Assembly: GCA_905339165.1 (NCBI GenBank)
Contig: CAJPFH010000006.1
Coordinates: forward strand, 124,001-188,000
Source: Flavobacteriales bacterium
Lineage (GTDB): Bacteria > Bacteroidota > Bacteroidia > Flavobacteriales_E > Vicingaceae
Reading direction: 5' to 3'
Length of the DNA stretch: 64,000 bases
Part shown: positions 1-9,548 of the stretch, piece after piece
Layout: each line of letters begins with the position of its first letter
Numbering within the stretch: the first letter of the stretch is position 1
Notes under the pieces: model-generated
The model's input: the letters and a program-made list of their open reading frames with translations, nothing else
Told to the model about the DNA's origin: nothing
Databases searched by the model: none
Made by a program: the position numbers and the translations under genes

Positions 1-1452
1 CTCTCTACCCTTGTTGAACAAATTAAAATCATAGAAAAAGAAGATAGCTTACAGAAAGTAGCCAGATTAAGCGATAAAGAGAGAGATAAAATTATAAAAG
101 AACTAATACAAAAAGCAAAAGACGAAGAAGCAAAAAAACAAAAAGAACAAAACAGCAACGATATTGTAAACGATTACAATCAAAACAAACAACAAGAAAA
201 TAATGCCGGAGGAGGTTCTGTGAAATGGTATTTTTACAACCCTACTACCCGAGGGTTTGGTTTCAGCGATTTTAAAAAACGATGGGGAAACAGGCCATTA
301 GAAGACAATTGGAGACGATCTAACAAAGGCTCGGTAGGCGTGTTTGATGAAAATGGAAACCTTATTGTAAAACAAGACTCCGCTAAAAAGGAGAGCGATG
401 AAAACGAACTTTTTTCCGAAGAATACTATTTAAAAAATCTCCCATTCAATGATTCTTCTTTACTTGCATCACATGGTCGTATTTGCGAGGCTCTATACAC
501 ACTAGGGGGCATATACAAAGAAAGTTTTAACGATGTTCCTCGTGCCATAGAAACATTCGAACGCCTAGCAGCAACCTACGACACCAGCCAACACATTGCA
601 TCTACTTACTATCAACTTTTCAGATTACATCAGGCAAATAAAGACAACCAACGTGCCGAGTATTACAAAAATCTGATTCTCGAAAAATTTCCATATTCCG
701 ATTACGCTCGTTTGGTAAACGATCCAAATTATCTTAAAAACACAAGAGAAAACCAAAAAAGAGTAGAAAACTACTACGATATTGTGTACGACCTTTTTAA
801 TAAAGAAGATTATAAAACCGTAATTGTGCGCTGCGAAAAATCGAAAGAAATCTTTGGGCCGCATCACATCGAAAATAAATTCGATTTCTTAAAAACCTTG
901 TCTATAGGATATACCACCCCTGTGGATACATTTAAGAAAGCACTCGAAATTTTTATTGCCAATTATCCGGCCGCTGAAGAAAAACCTTTGGCTCAAAAAA
1001 TATTAGACAACATCAATAAAAAAATAGCAGAAAACAAACCAAACGATGCCAACCCCGATAATAAAAAAGATGAAGATATTCCAGCCTATGTTTTCGATCC
1101 CAACAAAGAACATTACTTTGTTTTACTGATACCTTCGGATAAGGATCTAAACAAAGCCAAAATAGAATTATCTAATTTTAATTCGGCCTATTTTGGACTA
1201 AAAAAACTTCTGCTGAACAGTATGCTGTTAAACGATTTTTATCAAATTATTACAGTAAAAATATTTAAAAATATGGCCGATGCCCAAGATTACTATAAAG
1301 CCATAAGCTTGAATGAAAAAGAACTAAAAGAAATAAAATCGAATGCCTACGAGTATTTTATTTTTTCGTCAGAAAACTTCTCGCTTTTTTACCAAAATAA
1401 AAACACCGATTACTACCGCCAATTTTTTATGATGAATTATGCCGGTAAGTAA
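1..1452 (+). CDS. PorW/SprE-like TPR protein of the type IX secretion/gliding system, 5' end missing
   Basis: The reading frame is open from base 1, so the gene starts upstream of the window and only about 483 C-terminal residues are seen. The first 60 or so residues are a charged, lysine- and glutamine-rich helix, followed by a Gly-rich turn and a segment WYFYNP...RRWGNRPLEDNWRRSNK that I recognise from the PorW/SprE family, an outer-membrane-associated TPR lipoprotein needed for type IX secretion and gliding. Helical TPR-like repeats follow (for example ALYTLGGIYKESFNDVPRAI). The C-terminal third resembles the small ferredoxin-like domain of that family. The N-terminal lipoprotein signal and most TPRs would lie outside the window. 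The family call rests on the conserved WYFYNP/RRWG block; role is inferred. Confidence 0.75.
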   Translation, partial: LSTLVEQIKIIEKEDSLQKVARLSDKERDKIIKELIQKAKDEEAKKQKEQNSNDIVNDYNQNKQQENNAGGGSVKWYFYNPTTRGFGFSDFKKRWGNRPLEDNWRRSNKGSVGVFDENGNLIVKQDSAKKESDENELFSEEYYLKNLPFNDSSLLASHGRICEALYTLGGIYKESFNDVPRAIETFERLAATYDTSQHIASTYYQLFRLHQANKDNQRAEYYKNLILEKFPYSDYARLVNDPNYLKNTRENQKRVENYYDIVYDLFNKEDYKTVIVRCEKSKEIFGPHHIENKFDFLKTLSIGYTTPVDTFKKALEIFIANYPAAEEKPLAQKILDNINKKIAENKPNDANPDNKKDEDIPAYVFDPNKEHYFVLLIPSDKDLNKAKIELSNFNSAYFGLKKLLLNSMLLNDFYQIITVKIFKNMADAQDYYKAISLNEKELKEIKSNAYEYFIFSSENFSLFYQNKNTDYYRQFFMMNYAGK

Positions 1453-1495
1453 CTTTTTTTGTTTCTCATCACAAACAACTAAATAAAAAATGGCG

Positions 1496-1503
1496 TAGGT
1501 TTG
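1496..1503 (+). promoter_or_regulatory. Bacteroidota -7 promoter element (TAGGTTTG) for pepP
   Basis: TAGGTTTG fits the Bacteroidota -7 consensus TAnnTTTG and lies 11 bases before the pepP ATG at 1515, implying a leader of only a few bases. No clear -33 element was found at the usual spacing. Confidence 0.5.
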
Positions 1504-1514
1504 TAAAAAAAACC

Positions 1515-2807
1515 ATGCGTTATTTGCCAATACCTGCCGATTTATTTACAGAAAACAGAAAAAAATTTATTCAAAAATTGCTTCCTGCTTCGTTGGCTGT
1601 TTTTAACAGCAATGATATAATGCCTACCAATGCCGATGGAACCATGCCTTTTAGGCAAAATAACGATTTGTTTTGGCTGTCAGGTATCGATCAAGAAGAA
1701 ACCATTTTACTGCTCTTTCCCAATTGTAAAAACGAACAGCATCGTGAAGTATTGTTTGTACGCGAAACCAACGAAACCATAGCTATTTGGGAAGGTGAAA
1801 AATTAACCAAACAAAAAGCCACCGAAGTTTCCGGAATAAAAACGGTTTATTGGCTTTCGCAGTTTCATCAGGTATTTTCGGCATTAATGTTTGAATGTAA
1901 AAATGTGTATTTGAATACCAACGAACATACGAGGGCTGTGGTGGAAGTTGAAACACGCGATGCACGCTTTATTAAATGGTGCAAGGAAAAATTCCCTACA
2001 CACATATACCAACGTAGTGCACCCATTATGCACGAATTAAGAGCCATTAAATCACTTACCGAAATTGAACTGATTAAAACCGCTTGCCAGATTACTGAAA
2101 AAGGGTTTCGTAGATTATTAAAATTTATTAAACCCGGAGTAACCGAATACGAAATCGAAGCAGAATTAATTCACGAATTTATCCGTAACCGTTCACGTGG
2201 TTTTGCTTACACACCAATTATTGCTTCGGGTTTCAACGCTTGTGTGCTGCATTATATAGAAAACAATAAAACGTGCAAAGACGGAGAGGTAATTTTACTC
2301 GATGTTGCTGCAGAATATGCAAACTATGCATCGGATTTAACTCGATGTTTACCTGTAAATGGCACCTTTACCAAGCGACAAAAAGACGTGTACAATGCGG
2401 TACTCCGTGTAATGAAGCAGGCCACACAAATGCTTGTCCCCGGCACTTTTATAGATGAATATCATAAAGAAGTTGGGAAAATAATGGAAAGTGAATTAAT
2501 AGGTTTAGGCTTGTTAGATAAGCATGAGGTAGCAAAACAAAATCCAGATGCACCACTATATAAAAAATATTTTATGCACGGCACTTCTCATTTTATGGGG
2601 CTCGATGTACATGATGTAGGTTTTCGTAACGAACCCATTAAAGCAGGCATGGTGTTTACCTGTGAACCTGGTATTTACATACGGGAAGAAAACCTGGGAA
2701 TACGTTTAGAGAACGATATTTTAGTTACCGATTCTAAACCTATCGATCTCATGTGCAATATCCCCATTGAGGCCGATGAAATAGAAACCTTAATGCATGA
2801 AAACTAA
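1515..2807 (+). CDS. pepP: Xaa-Pro aminopeptidase (M24 family, aminopeptidase P)
   Basis: A metallopeptidase that removes an N-terminal residue ahead of proline; cytoplasmic. At 430 residues it has the usual length. The N-terminal creatinase-like domain (about 1-170) contains FRQNNDLFWLSGI. The pita-bread catalytic domain carries the five metal ligands expected of M24: D262 (LLDVAAEY), D273 (ASDLTR), H355 (MHGTSHFMG), E384 (CEPGIYI) and E399 (RLENDI). The stop overlaps the next gene by 11 bases, so the two are probably co-transcribed. A TAGGTTTG promoter element lies just upstream. Family assignment is firm; substrate preference is not visible. Confidence 0.93.
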   Translation: MRYLPIPADLFTENRKKFIQKLLPASLAVFNSNDIMPTNADGTMPFRQNNDLFWLSGIDQEETILLLFPNCKNEQHREVLFVRETNETIAIWEGEKLTKQKATEVSGIKTVYWLSQFHQVFSALMFECKNVYLNTNEHTRAVVEVETRDARFIKWCKEKFPTHIYQRSAPIMHELRAIKSLTEIELIKTACQITEKGFRRLLKFIKPGVTEYEIEAELIHEFIRNRSRGFAYTPIIASGFNACVLHYIENNKTCKDGEVILLDVAAEYANYASDLTRCLPVNGTFTKRQKDVYNAVLRVMKQATQMLVPGTFIDEYHKEVGKIMESELIGLGLLDKHEVAKQNPDAPLYKKYFMHGTSHFMGLDVHDVGFRNEPIKAGMVFTCEPGIYIREENLGIRLENDILVTDSKPIDLMCNIPIEADEIETLMHEN

Positions 2808-3612
2808 TTTCCCTGAAAGTTTTATACCCGATAAAGCCTTTTTGTTTAAGGGAGTACCGGTGTATTTTACCGACAGAGGAAGTGGGCCGGCAGTAGTATT
2901 GTTACATGGATTTTTAGAAAGCAAAGAAATTTGGAATGATTTTGCCGAGGCCCTTGCTTCAACCAACAGAGTTCTTTGTATCGATTTGCCAGGACATGGC
3001 AAAACAGGTTGTTTAAGCTATGTACATTCTATGGAATTAATGGCCGAAGCAGTTTATTTAATAGTAAAAAAACTACGCATTAAGCGATGCAAATTGGTAG
3101 GACATTCTATGGGAGGCTATGTGGCACTCGCTTTTGCTGAAGCAAATCCCGAAATGGTTACAGGTCTTTGTTTGTTCCATTCTACTGCGCGTGCCGATAC
3201 CGAACCTAAAAAAACAGATCGTAACCGAGCCATTCAGGTGGTTAAAAAAAATCCATCGCTTTTTATAAAAGAAGTGATTCCTAATTTGTTTTATACCACC
3301 AAGCAAAAACCCTTGAAACGACTTATTGCCAAAACCATTGCCATTGCATTAAAAACTCCAAAACAAGGTATCATAGCCGCATTAGAAGGCATGAAAATAC
3401 GTTTGGAACGAGAACTGATTATACGTTTTGCCCCTTACCCTGTATTATTTATAATTGGCAAACAGGATAAAATTATTCCCTACGAGGGTTTGTTTGAACA
3501 AGCAGCATTGCCGGAAAATAGCAAAACGGTTGTGGTAAATTGCGGACACATGGGTTTTTACGAAGCTCCTGAAAAAACTCTTGCGGCAGTAGAAGAGTTT
3601 GTAAAGGAGTAA
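2797..3612 (+). CDS. alpha/beta-fold hydrolase
   Basis: A 271-residue alpha/beta hydrolase with no signal peptide, so cytoplasmic. The oxyanion HG motif (LLHGFLESKEIW), the nucleophile elbow GHSMGG with S104, an acid D224 (GKQDKIIP) and H251 (NCGHMGFYEAP) form a complete catalytic triad. The ATG lies inside the end of pepP and the gene is probably translated from the same mRNA. The family spans esterases, lipases, C-C hydrolases and haloperoxidases, and nothing here identifies the substrate. Confidence 0.85.
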   Translation: MKTNFPESFIPDKAFLFKGVPVYFTDRGSGPAVVLLHGFLESKEIWNDFAEALASTNRVLCIDLPGHGKTGCLSYVHSMELMAEAVYLIVKKLRIKRCKLVGHSMGGYVALAFAEANPEMVTGLCLFHSTARADTEPKKTDRNRAIQVVKKNPSLFIKEVIPNLFYTTKQKPLKRLIAKTIAIALKTPKQGIIAALEGMKIRLERELIIRFAPYPVLFIIGKQDKIIPYEGLFEQAALPENSKTVVVNCGHMGFYEAPEKTLAAVEEFVKE

Positions 3613-3628
3613 TACAATCGGCACTTGT

Positions 3629-4195
3629 TTATTTTTTAATTTTCAAAAGCATTTTCTTTACCGATTTATATATTCCTGCAGTTAATGTTTCGGTGTATTG
3701 GTTTTGTGTGAGCAAAACGACTTCGGCAGATAACTCGGGATACTTTTGTGCAGTTTTAATTAGAGATTTTAATGCGTAAAACCGAACCGATGGTTGGTGA
3801 TTTACTTCGACCCAAATAGTAGCACAATGGCTATACAACAGTCCTTCTAGCTTTTCAGGGATATTCATTTTTTCTAAAATCTTTAATATCTCTCTTTTTT
3901 GATTGTCTTTAATTTTTGGTAAAATACAAATAAAACTTTTAACATGCTTTTGTATTCGCGAGTCATTTTTTTTCATGCAACCCCATAAAAGCCAAGCAGC
4001 CCGCCACGAGTAAGGCGGTTTGTGGGCAAGAGATAATTTTATCGCTTCCTCAAAACTGTTAGCATGTTGGTTTATGTAAAAAATCATTTCTTTTTTATGA
4101 GAATGTGTCAGCACTTTTTCAAAAATGGTTTCCTTTCGTTTTAAAGGAGATTTTTTATTTTTTTTACTTGCTACACTTTTCATTAAAAAAGTCAA
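3629..4195 (-). CDS. hypothetical HEAT-repeat-like protein
   Basis: I do not recognise a named family. The 188-residue protein has a lysine-rich N-terminus (about 1-30) and is then all-helical, with paired amphipathic helices and segments such as YSWRAAWLLWGCM and QPSVRFYALKSLIKTA that look like HEAT/ARM-type repeats. There is no signal peptide or membrane segment, so it is probably a cytoplasmic scaffold. Its start overlaps the stop of the upstream gene by 4 bases (ATGA type), indicating coupling with the 134-residue hypothetical and perhaps the serine hydrolase. Its 3' end faces the alpha/beta hydrolase. Confidence 0.6.
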   Translation of the reverse strand: MTFLMKSVASKKNKKSPLKRKETIFEKVLTHSHKKEMIFYINQHANSFEEAIKLSLAHKPPYSWRAAWLLWGCMKKNDSRIQKHVKSFICILPKIKDNQKREILKILEKMNIPEKLEGLLYSHCATIWVEVNHQPSVRFYALKSLIKTAQKYPELSAEVVLLTQNQYTETLTAGIYKSVKKMLLKIKK

Positions 4196-4596
4196 ATAAT
4201 CAATACTCCTCTTTTCTTAATCAACGGAATGTCTGTAAAAAAACTTTCACAAATAGATTCGGCTAAGAAAACATATTTTTTATCGTACAAGGTATTGTTG
4301 TAAAAAAAGCTTACCCAATATTCGTTATTCAACGCAAAAACTTCTTCAATGATAGGTTCAATTTTTGAATAGCTTTTAGCTGGCAGAGTTTGTATAAAAT
4401 GTCTTAATACAGAAGTGTTTCTTTGTTCGTTGTTTATGAATCCATATCCTTTCGAAGAAATAATAACTCCTTCAATGTCTGTTTCGCGTAAGTTCAATAA
4501 ATAAACATTCCAAACTTTTTCATTTTCTTCGTTCTGTTCAGGCACAATGGCTACAGCAATATTTTCTACTATCGGAGGGGTAATTTCCTTTTTCAT
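4192..4596 (-). CDS. conserved Bacteroidota hypothetical protein
   Basis: A 134-residue cytoplasmic protein with no domain I can name. It alternates predicted strands and helices: an N-terminal strand set (NIAVAIVPE, VWNVYLLNL), a glycine-containing loop (SSKGYGF) and a C-terminal pair YWVSFFYNNTLYDKKYVF. Similar short proteins in Bacteroidota have been mislabelled as phenylalanyl-tRNA synthetase alpha subunit; nothing here supports a synthetase. It overlaps its neighbours by 4 bases on both sides (4192-4195 and 4593-4596), so it is translationally coupled in a leftward operon with the serine hydrolase upstream. Confidence 0.65.
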   Translation of the reverse strand: MKKEITPPIVENIAVAIVPEQNEENEKVWNVYLLNLRETDIEGVIISSKGYGFINNEQRNTSVLRHFIQTLPAKSYSKIEPIIEEVFALNNEYWVSFFYNNTLYDKKYVFLAESICESFFTDIPLIKKRGVLII

Positions 4597-5750
4597 TTAG
4601 CAATAGAAAAGGCTGTATTCAGGTATTCATAAATTTCAGAAGGATGCCCATTTATATACTCATCGCTGCGTTTTTTGCCCAAACGTACAATGATTAAATT
4701 TTCATTAGGAATAACAAAAATATATTGTCCCTTTATTCCTCTAGCAAAATAAATAGGTTTGTTTTGATAGGTTGTCAACCAAAGTTGATATCCGTAAAAA
4801 TCTACTGTTTGCCCCAATGCATCGGGAGTGTTTACCGGTTGATAAGCTTGAATCATAAAATCTTTAGGTATAATTTCTTTTCCGTTCCACCGGCCGGTAT
4901 CGAGTAATAATTTTCCGATACGGGCAAAATCGCGGGCATTACTGTAAAAACAGCAATATGCTTTTATGGTTCCTTGATTGTCCTTACTCCAAAAGGCGGG
5001 TTGTTCGGATCCTATGGGTTTCCAGATTTTTTCTTCAAAATATTTACTTATCGGCATTCCGCTTACTCTTTCAATAATGTAGGAGAGCAGCAGAGTATTT
5101 CCTCCTTGGTAATAAAAGGTACTTCCGGGTTTTAAAACCGACCGGTAGGTAAAGCTTAGCTCTTTAATATTTTTACCATAATAAACTTTTGCCATAAAGC
5201 CAAGAGGGTGGTCGTAGCTTTCATCAAAATTAATTCCGGCTGTCATATTTAGTAAGTGGTGTAAGGTAATCTCTTTGGCAAAAGAGCCTTTTAATTCGGG
5301 TAAATAACGAATAGCTTTATCATTTACATTTTTTATTTTACCTTCTTTAATAGCTACACCAACAGCTAAAGCGGTAAATGTTTTGGCTACAGAAAAAGAA
5401 TTGGTGTGCGAATGTTCATTGTATTTTTCCCAATATTTTTCGAAAACAATAGAATCATTTTTAATGACTAGGAAAGCAGCTGTTTGGTTTTTAGAAAATA
5501 TGTTTTCTTGTTCTGCTGTAAGTTGGTATGTGTTATATGTTTTAGAAACATTCCATGGTGTTGGAGTATTGGTTTTAATGGTATCGAAATCGAATTTTTG
5601 GTATTCGTCTATACTTGGACCGGATTGTCCTACTAAATATGTGCTGGCAATAGCTTTATATAAGTGTGTGTTGCCACTTAGGTACAAGGTAATGTGTAGG
5701 AGAGTTGCAATGATGAGCAGTGCAAGAAATATTTTTTTTAATGTTTTCAC
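4593..5750 (-). CDS. serine hydrolase, beta-lactamase class C / NylB-like family
   Basis: A 385-residue protein with one N-terminal hydrophobic segment (about 6-24), giving a membrane anchor or uncleaved signal. The penicillin-binding-like fold is shown by the SxxK motif S120-VA-K123 (FSVAKTF) and a second-motif tyrosine in FYYQGGN (about 213-218) followed by the LLSYIIERVSG helix typical of PF00144. The family includes esterases, peptidases and 6-aminohexanoate hydrolases; true beta-lactamase activity is not implied. The third-motif region near the C-terminus (FARGIKGQYIFVIP) is more like esterase/NylB than AmpC. It abuts lipB and overlaps the next hypothetical by 4 bases. Confidence 0.8.
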   Translation of the reverse strand: MKTLKKIFLALLIIATLLHITLYLSGNTHLYKAIASTYLVGQSGPSIDEYQKFDFDTIKTNTPTPWNVSKTYNTYQLTAEQENIFSKNQTAAFLVIKNDSIVFEKYWEKYNEHSHTNSFSVAKTFTALAVGVAIKEGKIKNVNDKAIRYLPELKGSFAKEITLHHLLNMTAGINFDESYDHPLGFMAKVYYGKNIKELSFTYRSVLKPGSTFYYQGGNTLLLSYIIERVSGMPISKYFEEKIWKPIGSEQPAFWSKDNQGTIKAYCCFYSNARDFARIGKLLLDTGRWNGKEIIPKDFMIQAYQPVNTPDALGQTVDFYGYQLWLTTYQNKPIYFARGIKGQYIFVIPNENLIIVRLGKKRSDEYINGHPSEIYEYLNTAFSIAK

Positions 5751-6451
5751 TATGCTGCTTGTACTTTAAAAAGGGAACAGAAGTGTTTTTTTATTTTTTC
5801 TTTTATCTCATTTGTGTTTACTTCTTTGCCAAGTTCCTGTTGTAAAGAAGTTACTTTTTTATTGTTTATACCACAGGGTATAATGTGCCCGAAGTAAGAT
5901 AAATCTGTGTTTACGTTAAGGGCAAATCCGTGCATGGTAACCCAACGGCTACAACGAACTCCCATGGCACAAATTTTTCGGGCTTTAAGAGGTTGGTCTG
6001 CGTCAAGCCATACACCGGTATAGCCTTCATATCTTCCGGCAGTTATATTATACTCGGCTAGGGTTAAAATAATAGTTTCTTCGAGATAGCGAAGATAGCG
6101 ATGTATGTCGGTAAAAAAATGGTCTAAATCTAAAATAGGATAACCTACTATTTGTCCCGGACCGTGGTAGGTAATATCTCCTCCACGGTTAATGGCATAA
6201 TAAGAAGCCTGATGTTTTTTTAACTCCTCTTGATTAATAAGCAGGTTTGAAAAATCTCCTGATTTTCCGAGTGTATAAACGTGAGGGTGTTCGCAAAACA
6301 GAAAATAATTTTTGGTAGCAATTGAAGTTTCCGGATGGTTTCTGTTGTTTATTTTTGTATCAAGAGTTTCCTTAAAAAGCGTTTCTTGATAGTCCCAAGC
6401 TTCTTTGTAATCAATAAAACCTAATTCTTTAAAAATAATTTCGGATTTCAA
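5750..6451 (-). CDS. lipB: octanoyl-(acyl-carrier-protein):protein octanoyltransferase
   Basis: LipB transfers octanoyl from ACP to lipoyl domains, the first step of lipoate assembly. At 233 residues it has the family length. The signature RGGDITYHGPGQIVGYPILD (about 89-108), K159 in RKICAMGVR and the acyl-accepting C193 in IIPCGINNK are all present. The start is a TTG that overlaps the TGA of the upstream isomerase (TTGA), so translation is probably coupled. Possible clients in this window are GcvH (K63) and OdhB (K43). lipA is not in view. Confidence 0.94.
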   Translation of the reverse strand: MKSEIIFKELGFIDYKEAWDYQETLFKETLDTKINNRNHPETSIATKNYFLFCEHPHVYTLGKSGDFSNLLINQEELKKHQASYYAINRGGDITYHGPGQIVGYPILDLDHFFTDIHRYLRYLEETIILTLAEYNITAGRYEGYTGVWLDADQPLKARKICAMGVRCSRWVTMHGFALNVNTDLSYFGHIIPCGINNKKVTSLQQELGKEVNTNEIKEKIKKHFCSLFKVQAA

Positions 6452-7440
6452 AATTTAGATAATTCTCCTTTCAAAAAATCTATTACTTGTATTTCTTCTG
6501 CATCAATATTTCTTTTTTCGGCTAACAGAACCGAAACAAAGTCGAGCAAATGAACGGTGTATAAAATACGTTCCAGAGGAGTGCTTCCTTTTGTCCATAC
6601 TTCGGTTACCGAAGAGGCTTTTGGTAAAATTATTTCTTTGCAAATGTCTATACGTTTGGCGGTACGAGTGTAATCGTTTTCATTGCGAATAAAAAGTACC
6701 GCCAGATTTTTATTTTCGTGTTTCCAGCCCACTAGTTCGTTGTGGTTCATTTCGGGAAGTATGTGGTGCCAAGCCAACATTTTTGCATTCTCGTTTAACT
6801 GTTGACGAAAACGAATTAATACGGCTTCGAAAGAAGTTTCAGCATACAAAACCGGAATTTTATTTAACAGAATCTTGCTTAATCTTTCTGCTTCGTTTTG
6901 TATTTTTTCCTTTTCGTTTTGCAAAAAAGAGATTGCTTTTTCAACTTCAGAAAGATACCTGGAAGAGGTAATACGGTAGTGCGATAAAATGGTAAAAAGC
7001 TGGGGAAAGGAGTACCCAAAGGCTGCTCTTGGAGGGATTCCTCCAGGTATTTGAATAAAAGGCAGTCTTTTTTCTATTGCCATCTCAATGAGTTTTCCTC
7101 CTGAGGATAAGCAAACTACTTCGGCACCTTTTTTTAATGATTGGTCAACGGCATCAAGTGTTTCTTCGGTATCGCCCGAATAAGAGGAGGCTATGACCAG
7201 CGAGTTATGGTTTACAAAAGCTGGAATAGTATAGTCCTTGCACACATGAAAGGGAACAGTTGCTTCGGTATTTGCTAATTGCGATACAATGCTTCCACCA
7301 ATACCCGACCCTCCCATACCACAAATAAGTACATTAGAAAACAATTTACCAGAAGCGGGAAGGGTAGATTTTTTTCCTATAAGAACAGCCTCTTTTAGGT
7401 GTTGAGGAAAAGCTTCTGTAAGTTCTCGTATGCTGCTCAT
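6448..7440 (-). CDS. bifunctional phosphoglucose/phosphomannose isomerase
   Basis: A 330-residue SIS-domain protein of the PGI/PMI family. The N-terminal SIS domain carries ICGMGGSGIGGS (about 38-49) and SSYSGDTEETL, both sugar-phosphate binding signatures. The central EMNHNELVGW segment holds the catalytic glutamate/histidine region typical of bifunctional PGI/PMI enzymes, and the C-terminal SIS domain has the short HLLDFVSVLLAE helix. It would interconvert glucose-6-P or mannose-6-P with fructose-6-P. A CAAATTTA (plus-strand) element at 7445-7452 resembles a -7 box but sits almost on the ATG, so its use as a promoter is doubtful. Confidence 0.85.
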   Translation of the reverse strand: MSSIRELTEAFPQHLKEAVLIGKKSTLPASGKLFSNVLICGMGGSGIGGSIVSQLANTEATVPFHVCKDYTIPAFVNHNSLVIASSYSGDTEETLDAVDQSLKKGAEVVCLSSGGKLIEMAIEKRLPFIQIPGGIPPRAAFGYSFPQLFTILSHYRITSSRYLSEVEKAISFLQNEKEKIQNEAERLSKILLNKIPVLYAETSFEAVLIRFRQQLNENAKMLAWHHILPEMNHNELVGWKHENKNLAVLFIRNENDYTRTAKRIDICKEIILPKASSVTEVWTKGSTPLERILYTVHLLDFVSVLLAEKRNIDAEEIQVIDFLKGELSKF

Positions 7441-7570
7441 TTTACAAATTTAAAAGGTTTGTAAAAGTAAGTATTTTATCAGAAATTTTTTTTTATCTTC
7501 CAATAAAAAACAAGCGGATATCTGTTTTACAGGTGTTAATTTTCAGCAATTTACAAAGAATAATATTTTG

Positions 7571-7578
7571 TACTTTTG
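7571..7578 (+). promoter_or_regulatory. -7 promoter element (TACTTTTG) for dxs
   Basis: TACTTTTG matches TAnnTTTG and lies 26 bases before the dxs ATG, between divergent genes. A leader of about 20 bases would result. Confidence 0.5.
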
Positions 7579-7603
7579 TGCCTTGCTTCAATAAGCATTC
7601 AAT

Positions 7604-9541
7604 ATGAAGGAATATAAAGCTGGAGTTTTACTGGAAAAAATAAACACCCCTTCCGATTTGCGTAAGCTGAGCGAAGAAGAGTTACCTCAAGTATGTGAAG
7701 AACTTAGACAGTTTATTATTGATGTAGTATCCGAAAAAGGAGGGCATTTCGGAGCAAGTTTAGGAGTGGTAGAGCTTACGGTAGCTATACATTACATATT
7801 TAATACTCCATACGACCAATTGGTATGGGATGTGGGGCATCAGGCATACGGGCACAAAATATTAACCGGACGAAGAAAAAATTTTCATACAAACCGCATT
7901 TATAAGGGGCTTAGCGGATTTCCAAAACGGAGCGAAAGCGAGTATGATACTTTTGGAGTAGGTCATTCTTCTACCTCTATTTCGGCCGCTTTGGGAATGG
8001 CTTTTGCATCGAAACTAAATAAGCAATCCGAACGTCAACACATTGCTGTAATTGGCGATGGAGCTATGACAGCCGGTCTTGCTTTTGAAGCCTTAAACCA
8101 TGGAGGAGCTGCAAATACGAATTTGTTGGTTATCTTAAATGATAATTGCATGTCTATCGACCCTAATGTTGGGGCATTAAAGGAATATCTAGCAGATATA
8201 ACCACATCACACACTTATAACAAGCTAAAAGAAGAAGTATGGCACCTTTTGGGTCGTTTTAGTCATTTTGGTCCTAACATACAAGCTATCGTTCAGAAAG
8301 TAGAAAACAGCGTTAAATCAGCGGTATTAAAGCAAGGAAATTTGTTTGAGGCTATGAATTTTCGGTACTTTGGCCCTATTGACGGGCACGATGTAAACCA
8401 CATGGTAAAAGTATTGAATGATTTAAAAGATATTCCCGGTCCCAAAATTTTACATTGCATAACTAAAAAAGGAAAAGGCTACCAACCTGCTGAAGAAGGA
8501 GACCCCACTCAGTGGCATGCTCCGGGAGTATTTAACAAGGATACAGGAGAAATAATAAAGGTTATACCTAAAAGTCCTCAACCTCCCAAATACCAAGATG
8601 TTTTTGGGCACACCATTGTAGAATTAGCCGAGAAAAATGAAAAAATTTTAGGCATTACACCTGCTATGCCTTCTGGTAGTTCGCTAAACATAATGATGCA
8701 GGCCATGCCTAATAGGGCCTTTGATGTAGGTATTGCCGAACAACATGCTGTAACTTTTTCGGCAGGACTTGCCACGCAAGGATTTATTCCATTTTGCAAC
8801 ATCTATTCTTCTTTTATTCAACGAGCCTACGATCAGGTAATACATGATGTGGCGCTGCAAAATTTACATGTTGTTTTTTGTTTAGATAGAGCCGGTTTAG
8901 CCGGTGCCGATGGCCCCACACATCATGGAACATACGATATTGCCTTTATGCGGTGTATTCCCAATCTGATTGTTTCGGCTCCGCTGAATGAAGAAGAACT
9001 GAGAAATTTAATGTATACCGCCCAGTTAGAAAGTACCAAAGCTCCTTTTGTAATTCGCTACCCAAGAGGAGAGGGTGTTATGCCTAACTGGAAAACCCCA
9101 TTTAAAAAAATTACCTTAGGAACTGGCAGAAGAGTTGCTAATGGTAATGATATAGCCATTCTATCTATTGGACATATTGGCAATTATGTTACAAAAGCCA
9201 TTGAAAAATTGAAGCAAGAGGGAATTAGTGCTGCACATTACGATATGCGATTTGTTAAACCTATAGACGAGGTATTATTGCATGAAGTATTCGGTAAATT
9301 TAACAAAGTAATAACCATCGAAGATGGATGTTTAATGGGAGGCATGGGTTCGGCTGTATTAGAATTTATGGCAGCAAATGGGTATCATGCTCAAGTTAAA
9401 ATGATGGGTTTACCCGATAAATACATAGAACACGGTTCACAGATTGAATTACATACGGAATGTGGTATTCACCCCGAAGGTGTTGTTTTAACCGCAAAAG
9501 AAATGGTAGAAGGGGAAATTAATAAACAAGTTTCTGCATAA
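7604..9541 (+). CDS. dxs: 1-deoxy-D-xylulose-5-phosphate synthase
   Basis: Dxs condenses pyruvate and glyceraldehyde-3-phosphate in the first step of the MEP isoprenoid pathway using thiamine diphosphate. The 645-residue length is normal. Visible motifs are VGHQAYGHKILTGR (catalytic histidines), GVGHSSTSISAALGMA, the TPP-binding IGDGAMTAGLAFEALNH, DGPTHHGTYDIAFMR in the pyrimidine domain, and a C-terminal transketolase domain with EDGCLMGGMGSAV. It stands alone between divergent and convergent neighbours with its own TACTTTTG promoter element. Confidence 0.97.
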   Translation: MKEYKAGVLLEKINTPSDLRKLSEEELPQVCEELRQFIIDVVSEKGGHFGASLGVVELTVAIHYIFNTPYDQLVWDVGHQAYGHKILTGRRKNFHTNRIYKGLSGFPKRSESEYDTFGVGHSSTSISAALGMAFASKLNKQSERQHIAVIGDGAMTAGLAFEALNHGGAANTNLLVILNDNCMSIDPNVGALKEYLADITTSHTYNKLKEEVWHLLGRFSHFGPNIQAIVQKVENSVKSAVLKQGNLFEAMNFRYFGPIDGHDVNHMVKVLNDLKDIPGPKILHCITKKGKGYQPAEEGDPTQWHAPGVFNKDTGEIIKVIPKSPQPPKYQDVFGHTIVELAEKNEKILGITPAMPSGSSLNIMMQAMPNRAFDVGIAEQHAVTFSAGLATQGFIPFCNIYSSFIQRAYDQVIHDVALQNLHVVFCLDRAGLAGADGPTHHGTYDIAFMRCIPNLIVSAPLNEEELRNLMYTAQLESTKAPFVIRYPRGEGVMPNWKTPFKKITLGTGRRVANGNDIAILSIGHIGNYVTKAIEKLKQEGISAAHYDMRFVKPIDEVLLHEVFGKFNKVITIEDGCLMGGMGSAVLEFMAANGYHAQVKMMGLPDKYIEHGSQIELHTECGIHPEGVVLTAKEMVEGEINKQVSA

Positions 9542-9548
9542 CACACCA

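Noticed and set aside
4593-5750. Serine hydrolase as an antibiotic-resistance beta-lactamase
   Set aside because: The SxxK motif alone is shared by esterases and NylB-type hydrolases, and the later motifs do not look like AmpC.
7445-7452. TAAATTTG-type -7 box for the sugar-phosphate isomerase gene
   Set aside because: It lies only four bases from the ATG, so transcription would start on or inside the start codon; probably chance in AT-rich sequence.
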